A stretch of 64,000 nucleotides of DNA from positions 84,442,237 through 84,506,236 of the forward strand of contig JACSVZ010000001.1 in assembly GCA_014706295.1 (NCBI GenBank), given 5' to 3'. Below, one piece after another: positions 58,351 through 64,000 of this stretch. The notes under the pieces are model-generated. The model did no database searches and was not told the origin of the DNA. It worked only from the letters and a program-made list of their open reading frames with translations. Each line of letters opens with the position of its first letter. The first letter of the stretch is position 1. This stretch comes from Lycocorax pyrrhopterus obiensis. Its lineage: Eukaryota > Chordata > Aves > Passeriformes > Paradisaeidae. Position numbers and translations under genes: made by a program.

Positions 58351-58617
58351 AACCAAGAAACCTCAACAATCCGTCAGAGATATTACCTCCCAAACAAATG
58401 TAAGACTGGCAACACTGACTAGACCAAGTGGCCGTCTACACAGTATCCCATGTCCCAAAGTAGCCAGAAGAGGACAAAGGAAAATTCCCAGCCAGTTTCA
58501 ATTGCTTGTATGAGCAGAAAGGAGAGTAGAGGAAGGTCACTACTGCAATTCCCTAATCTGCACTACCACAGACTTTGGGAATGGAGACTTCCTCAAGTCT
58601 GAGCAGTATGGGAATGC
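58351..58617. other. Unique sequence
   Basis: No feature recognised between the LTR and the next CR1 piece. Confidence 0.5.
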
Positions 58618-58745
58618 CCAGAATAGAATAGAACAGAATAATGTTCAGCTGTAAGGGACCTACAGGGATCTAGTCCAACTAACCTAGACGACTTCAGGGC
58701 TGACCAAAAGTTAAAGCAAATTATACTGGATTGTTACTGAGTACC
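58618..58745 (-). mobile_element. CR1 LINE 3' end, different subfamily type
   Basis: An 'AGAATAGAATAGAACAGAAT' tail, then 'TTCAGCTGTAAGGGACCTAC', 'GGGATCTAGTCCAACTAACC', 'GACTTCAGGGCTGACCAAAA' and 'GTTAAAGCAAATTAT'. The TAGAA-type tail and the 'TTCAGCTG..AGGGACCTAC' start mark a subfamily distinct from the other copies. Homology fades beyond about 58745, with a possible weaker continuation to 58920. Confidence 0.85.
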
Positions 58746-60015
58746 TGGATGAAGAGATCAGCACCTCCTCTTCACTCTGGTGTGGAGCAGCCTCCCAGTT
58801 CCACTGCCTGGCCCCTTAAGCTTATCCACACAACACAGCTGCTCTAAGTGTGTGCCTCTGTCACTGTCCCTCTCCACCAGAGACACTTGGATGGAGTATC
58901 TTAATAGTTCTAGCCTGTGAAGGACTCTGCTCTGGCTGTTGGATCTGAGGATGTTCTTGACTGATTTACCAAGGTCAGAGACATTTTGAATTATGCTGAA
59001 GATGTGGCCCCCATGATGTCCATGCTGCTGTCAAGATATCTCGTCTACTGCATCGTCCCAGCTTTTGTTTCAAGGGGCGAAAATCCCCCACACTCCTATT
59101 CCCTCTAAAGGTTGTTCCATTGAAAGGGTAACTCCTGCCTGACATTCCGTTTCTCTTCTCTTCATTTCTGGTCATGTTGGTAATTTGCTCTGCTCTGTGC
59201 TTTTCCTAATAATTTCTAGGATAGGAGGAGGGCTTTGAGGTTTGGATTTTTGTCTGGGTTTTTTTGTGGTTTGTTTGTTTGTTTTTTAGCTGAGGTAATC
59301 ATATCTGGGAATAACCATAACTAAGATCTCTGTCTTGGGTATCCAGAGCCCACGTTATTAAAAGTGTTCATTCAGTCTCCACCATCACACGCACAGATTT
59401 ACAATCGTTCATTCTAAATTTCATCAGCCATTTTATTCACAGTCTTTTAAGATCCTTTTGCAATTAATCACCCAGAGTTTCTTTGCTAGATATATCCGCA
59501 CTTTATGACCACCTAATAAATATAATTCTTGACTATCAACTCCAAACTCAAATGAGGCAATATCAATATATGAACCAAATGTATTTTGCGCCTCCCCCTC
59601 CCCAAGAATCAGTCACCTACACTCAAAGTCAATACCAAGCCGCTACACAGATTTTGCAAATCACTTCATACATACCGTAACATGAAAATAAATCACAAAC
59701 ATCACCTTGTTTATATTGTAATGGCAAATCTATTTGTATTCAAATATCTGTAAAAATTTCCATGTTAAGCATGATAATATATTAAATCTCTCTATTTTAG
59801 ATTTACAAAAAGTTGCTTCCTTTAGAAATTTTCGCTTCCACCACCACATACTAATGTTGGAAAGATTACGAATTTACATATTTTTTTAATCAAAGTCATG
59901 TGTGCTATGGAACATTTAAAAAGAATCATGTTTCATTTCTTGACAACATGACAAGTACATTTAAAAATATATCCTATCTTCTTTTTTTTTTTACTTTGGG
60001 ATTTTATTTTCCTAG
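58746..60015. other. A+T-rich sequence with a G/T tract, no supported gene
   Basis: A G/T-rich tract lies at 59250-59290. The plus-strand frame at 59483-59680 has an unusual Q/Y/P-rich composition (MRQYQYMNQMYFAPPPP) after a modest acceptor (TTTCTTTGCTAG, 59488). There is no donor, so it is left as unproven. Confidence 0.45.
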
Positions 60016-60100
60016 AGAGGTGCAAGAAAATGAGTACAAAGCAGTCCCTTCTGTAAATGCTTATTATGAAAATGAACAGTACAAGAATTCTTTAAAATAA
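60016..60100 (+). CDS. Candidate terminal coding exon (plus strand), gene unknown
   Basis: A long pyrimidine tract (CTTCTTTTTTTTTTTTACTTTG then ATTTTATTTTCCTAG, broken by a few purines) ends at 60015. It is followed by a frame reading VQENEYKAVPSVNAYYENEQ and then YKNSLK and a TAA at 60098-60100. AATAAA signals follow at 60380 and 60454, as expected for a 3' UTR. The hydrophilic tail composition looks coding. No family is recognised, no upstream partner exon was found, and a minus-strand candidate gene lies just to the right. It could be chance. Confidence 0.27.
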
Positions 60101-61254
60101 TCCTCTCTTACAGCCTTCAGTGCATTTAAAAAGGAAACTTCTGAAAAGAATGGAATTGTGAATGATTGTTATGACCCATTTCCTATTATCGCTCAAGCAC
60201 TGCTACCAGAACCATAATATAATCTAGTCCTCATTAAAAAATGCTTTATGCTCTTTTGTACAGTTAAGTTCTGTCTTCTGAAGTTTAAAAGGATTTCTGC
60301 TTGAAAGGTTAACTTAGAACAAGATGTCTTTATATGCATTAATTATAAATGCCCATCTACAAGTAACAGCATTGATAAGAATAAATGTGTTAAATCAGAG
60401 TAGTAACATAATAGCAGAAACTAAGTTTGCTACACAAATACCCTACCAAGAGAAATAAATAGCATTATATCCAACGTATTATATTAATCTCTAACAGTGC
60501 TAGTCAGATGTATTCCAGAGATTATTATTGCAATTCTGCTTGCACTGAAGTCAGCAGAAGACTTTGACCTTAACCAAGTTCTTATCAAGTCATACTGAGC
60601 TGTCATTTTTATTGTATTTTTACCATTTCCAAGCCTGTATTTATTATTAACAGAGTTTAATTTGGGATTTCAAACCATGAAGTTGAAGCGTGGTGAAAAC
60701 TTGCACAATCTTGCAGACATTACAGCGGATGTCAACATTCTTCTTTAAAAATTGCTGTGTTTATTGCAAAGAATTTATTTTCAATTTGCTTTTAATTAAA
60801 TATGGAGAAGAAAAAATATAATGCAGAGGGAAAGAAGACTTCATTTGTAATCTTTGACACATAATACTACGTAACAGTCATTGTATTCACTATGGAATTC
60901 ATATAGCCATATTGATACTCAAAATGAATTTTCCCTTATTTCAGAACTCTCATCTGAGATATTGCAAAGACTCCCTGATTTTCAGCAAAACCTACTAAAT
61001 TATACATTCTGACACTTCGTAAAGCATCAGTAAGAACTGACTTAGCCTTTTAAAGTGTCATATTCTTGGCTGTGCATTAACAAAAATTCTGAAAACATAT
61101 TCATAACAAGTTTCAAAAAAATTATTGCAAATTAGGAACGATATATGACAGGCATATCTAATGTTAATCTCTTAGACACAACCATATGCAATTGCCAATC
61201 ATGTTTAATCATATTACTTACAGGAGCCAAGGTATTCTGCAACAGACACATTAC
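60101..61254. other. A+T-rich sequence
   Basis: No repeats recognised. It would be 3' UTR and flank of the plus-strand candidate or intron of the minus-strand candidate at 61255. Confidence 0.5.
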
Positions 61255-61537
61255 CTGAAAACAATTCAATCTAGTTTTGTGCTTCTTCAGTAGACGCTCT
61301 TCCAAAGTTTGTCTCCATTTAAAAATAGTAAGAAGAGATGGCCACTTCAGTTGGCTTGACTGTTGAGTTTTCCCTTTATGCCCATCCAAGGAACACCTTT
61401 TTTGGTAATGTGGGCACAAAACCTCATGAGATGCTGCTTTTACACTAGGTACACTTCCTCTGTGATTCATCAAGGCTGAGTTATTTACCACTAGATAGTT
61501 CATTCTTAACCCCAGTCTTCTGATAACTGTTTTCTCA
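61255..61537 (-). CDS. Candidate coding exon of an unknown minus-strand gene
   Basis: On the minus strand a T-rich tract ending in TTTTTTATTTTAAAG (intron side from 61538) is followed by 283 bases with one open frame and a good donor, TTTCAG|GTAATG (intron starts at 61254). The peptide is basic and hydrophilic, with segments SEKTVIRRLGLRMNY, PHYQKRCSLDGHKGKTQQSS and LTIFKWRQTLEERLLKKHKT. The entry phase needs two bases from the previous exon, which is what the candidate at 63083 supplies, and the exit is phase 0. The open frame of 123 codons from its own ATG is long for this A+T-rich DNA. I recognise no domain. Confidence 0.38.
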
Positions 61538-62370
61538 CTTTAAAATAAAAAACAACTATAATATATTTAATAAGTTTCAGTTAGACATATGTTTTCCAAG
61601 CCTCATGAAAGCATTTTAATTTTCTGCTTACAGTAGTATTCTGTACCGTAAATCATAAATTTTGCTGTATTTTATGGTACTTAACGCTATTAATTGTGCA
61701 ACCTCGGACTGAGTTTACGTCATGCATATGACACAAAACTCGTTATCATTTTTATCTGCCCTATCACAGAGCCTCAGAGAGGATTCTAATCCATTATTAA
61801 CAGCTATTATATGAGGCTATGTGGTAGCTGCTCTCTCTCACTTGCCTGTCCTGAACTGTTCCTCTTCTATTGCACTGATGTTACTGCTTTCTATTCCAGA
61901 GTTGCCAAAAGCATATTCACAGCATCAGCGCACTCATGCAGCATGAAAAACAACTCCATTGACACATATTCAATGTAGCCAATAAAGATGTAGTAGCCTT
62001 GCGAAAAGCGTGTGAAAAAAAAGAAAAAATAAAAAGCTTCCTTAATACAGTTAGCAGAGCTACATAATTAAATGCCAGAGGGCAGTGAGTGCTGCTGGAT
62101 GAACTGAACTGGTTCTTTTTTTTGTTTGTTTTTTAATCAATCATGCAAGCTTGATCCCATGCAAGGACACGCATGTCTCCACACCAAACCAATACTAAGA
62201 AAATAATGCCTAAAGCAGAAGCGATAGCTACCAAAGTTGCAATTGCAAACAATCTGACCTTTCCCTCCCCCTCTGCACTCTCAAACACAATGGGAATAGA
62301 AATTGCAGCCTCTGCCTTAATGTTCTAGAAGCCAATCTGAGATATTTGTCATTAATCTGAAGATGTTCTT
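61538..62370. other. A+T-rich sequence with unpaired splice-like signals
   Basis: A strong plus-strand acceptor (TTTCTATTCCAG, 61899) is followed by a 26-codon frame ending at 61978 with AATAAA three bases later. On the other strand a frame ends at a CAA|GTGAGA donor (61837). The two conflict and neither has a partner, so neither is called. Confidence 0.4.
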
Positions 62371-62424
62371 CATAGAATCACAGAATGGTTTGGGATGGAA
62401 CAGACCTCAAAGATCTCCAAGATC
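62371..62424 (-). mobile_element. CR1 LINE tail, ~54 bp
   Basis: 'CATAGAATCACAGAATGG', 'TTTGGGATGGAACAGACC' and 'TCAAAGATCTCCAAGATC'. This is the extreme 3' end of an antisense CR1, abutting a sense CR1. Confidence 0.9.
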
Positions 62425-62740
62425 GCCAAGAAAGTTAGAGAGGGATTTTTTACAAGGATGTGTACTGATAGGACAAGAGGTAATGGTTTTGTACTGACAG
62501 AGGGCAGGTTTAGTTTAGACATAAGGAGGAAATTCTTTACTGTGAGGGTGGTGAGGCACTGACACAGGTTGCCCGGAGAAGCTGTGGGTGCCTTATTCTT
62601 GGAAGTGCTCAAGGCTAGGTTAGAAGGGGCCCTGAGCAACTTGGTCTAGTGGAAGGTGTCCCTGGCCATGGTCAGAGGGTCGGAACAAGATGATCCTTAA
62701 GGTCCCTTCCAACCCAAACCATTCTGTGATTCTATGAGGG
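62425..62740 (+). mobile_element. CR1 LINE 3' end, well preserved
   Basis: Sense copy: 'GAGAGGGATTTTTTACAAGG', 'GATAGGACAAGAGGTAATGG', 'CATAAGGAGGAAATTCTTTA', 'GTGGTGAGGCACTGACACAG', 'GTTGCCCGGAGAAGCTGTGG', 'GGTCTAGTGGAAGGTGTCCC', 'GATGATCCTTAAGGTCCC', tail 'CATTCTGTGATTCTATGA'. With the preceding fragment it forms an inverted pair whose outer ends are both CR1 tails. Confidence 0.97.
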
Positions 62741-63082
62741 TATGAAGTCTATCAGAAATGAAACTCTGCCATTCCTTTTACTTATTTTCTATTATTAGAA
62801 GTAAAGGACCACAAAGGAAATGAATTCAGCAGTACCACTAGGAAATGTACATGACTGAAGCACCAAAAGGGAAATGCTTCTGGCTTTTATAATGCAAGGT
62901 AGGTTTGGGTTTCGATTTGGTGTTTCAGGAGAGGCATGGGGTGGAGGGGTGGGAAGATTATACACCTTATGTGGGACTGGCAAGTCTGAGTGCCATTTGC
63001 TCTAGAGCAACACAAGTAACACTCTCCCATTGAATTATTAGAAATGAAACTGCAAGCAAGGCAGAAAGATTCTACTTATTAC
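62741..63082. other. Unique sequence
   Basis: Nothing recognised. Confidence 0.5.
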
Positions 63083-63125
63083 CTAAAGCAAAGCATCATT
63101 TTCAGCTGGAAGCTCTCTCTTGCAA
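63083..63125 (-). CDS. Candidate 43-bp exon of the same unknown minus-strand gene
   Basis: On the minus strand a very strong acceptor (TTATTTCTTTTTGTCTGTCTAG, here split as TTATTTCTTTTTG and TCTGTCTAG) precedes 43 bases ending at the donor GCTTTAG|GTAATA. In the frame that joins 61255-61537 it reads ARESFQLKMMLCF and completes a serine codon across the junction. Upstream the same frame stays open to a second acceptor (CTTCCTTTCAG near 63181), so a longer exon is possible. In another frame it would read into a TAG at the exon edge. Support is splice signals and phase only. Confidence 0.33.
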
Positions 63126-64000
63126 CTAGACAGACAAAAAGAAATAAGTGCTGTAAAGTAGCATAAACTGACTTTGTTATCTGAAAGGAAGTAAAACAAT
63201 CCAAAGGAAAACTAATTCTGTTGCTCAGCTAATTTTTGTCATGATTTGCACAGCACTAGGCTTGATTAAAGTGTTTTATTGCCTTTTGTTTTATTTTTGA
63301 AACACTTGTATAATTGTGATTTTTTCTAAACTCTCTAAAATAATTCTCTGCTGAGTTTCAGCACTACATTCGCATGCTAGTTGTTCAATACTGTATCATT
63401 GAGAAGATTCTATGATTTCTCCAGCTTTAGCAGAAGAACTTATATTTCCACTGTAAAGCACAAAAGAAGGTTGTGGATGACATCATCAGAGGATTATTTC
63501 ATTCAGAATCAGACTTTGAAGGTGCTGCTTCCTATTTCTCTTTTCTTTTCCCAATAATAACCCCAAGTGCAATGAAAACAAGTCTTCTCATGAACTTTCT
63601 GTAGGCATTTACACAACATCCAGTGAGATACGTTTGGAGGGCTGCTGGTTAGGAACAATATAAGAAAAGAAAAGGAAGGGAAGGTATTTGCCAGTAGGAA
63701 ATTACAGCTTGAAATACTTATCTGCAAACTGAGTTTTCAGTTGAAAACTGCAAGAAAATTGGGAAGTGACTAAGAGTCAAGAAGAGAGACGAGAAAGAAG
63801 AAGAGGTCTTGAAAATGTTATTTAGGGGGGGAAAATGTATTTATTTAGTCTAGTAAGAGGAAAGAGTCATTAAAAGGCCTACTAGTCTTTAAAGAAAAGG
63901 TTGTCTGCAATAAGGAACTAACAATTTAATAATAGAGGTGAAGTGTTTAATTTCAATAAACATTTGGAAAGGAAACTTTCATAACTACAAGGTGTGCTGG
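63126..64000. other. A+T-rich unique sequence to the window edge
   Basis: No repeat family or further exon was found. Purine-rich stretches lie at 63660-63690 and 63770-63830. Confidence 0.5.

Noticed and set aside
59483..59680. Plus-strand Q/Y/P-rich frame
   Set aside because: The composition is odd but there is no donor, the acceptor is modest, and the length is within chance for the window.
61899..61986. Plus-strand acceptor followed by a 26-codon frame and an immediate AATAAA
   Set aside because: The 3' UTR would be only a few bases long, no upstream partner was found, and it conflicts with minus-strand candidates.
1..64000. tRNA, rRNA, snRNA, CRISPR arrays, bacterial operons or viral genes
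   Set aside because: No B-box-like GGTTCGAATCC pattern, no regular spacer-repeat array and no prokaryotic gene layout was seen. ERV remains are limited to LTR pieces.

Overview
The window looks like a piece of a bird genome. It is A+T-rich and non-coding in character. It is peppered with CR1 LINE 3' ends, recognisable from their ATTCTATG-type tails and the 'TTGGAAGGGACC / CATCTAGTCCAA' block, and it carries several LTR pieces of a type common in birds. I saw no Alu, L1, MIR, tRNA, rRNA, CRISPR or bacterial features. Species cannot be named from the sequence. CR1 and LTR family calls rest on remembered consensus patterns, not on a search.

No complete protein-coding gene is visible, and nearly all long reading frames are explained by CR1, LTR or CpG-island sequence. 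The strongest regulatory feature is a compact CpG island at about 29.09-29.66 kb. A textbook minus-strand splice donor (GTGCAG|GTGAGC) lies at its left edge, which suggests a promoter and first exon firing leftwards. To its left, minus-strand segments with good splice signals and open frames occur near 13.1, 5.7 and 4.0 kb and could be later exons. Near 61.3 and 63.1 kb two minus-strand segments have splice signals and matching phase, and a plus-strand terminal-exon-like segment lies at 60.0 kb. None of these peptides could be assigned to a family, so all are hypotheses.

Layout: 0-9 kb, intron-like or intergenic DNA with four CR1 pieces, an LTR piece and two weak exon candidates. 9-16.4 kb, three CR1 copies, the 13.1 kb exon candidate, and an ERV-LTR-like tract containing a ~110-bp direct duplication (14.2/16.0 kb). 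16-29 kb, mostly unique A+T-rich DNA with CR1 at 20.0-20.6 and 24.1 kb. 29.1-29.7 kb, CpG island. 30-46 kb, unique DNA with a truncated LTR (34.1 kb), CR1 (35.7, 38.4, 42.5 kb), an LTR-like G+C-richer block (39.9-40.7 kb) and a near-full solo LTR (45.3 kb). 47.0-49.5 kb, the longest CR1 in the window, interrupted by an LTR fragment. 50-64 kb, unique DNA with old CR1 pieces, a second solo LTR in the opposite orientation (57.8 kb), exon candidates, and a head-to-head CR1 pair at 62.4 kb.

From the transposon content and the lone CpG island I infer introns and flanks of one or two weakly supported genes, not a gene cluster. I found no convincing new biological system. The items most worth checking are the CpG-island promoter and the candidate exons.
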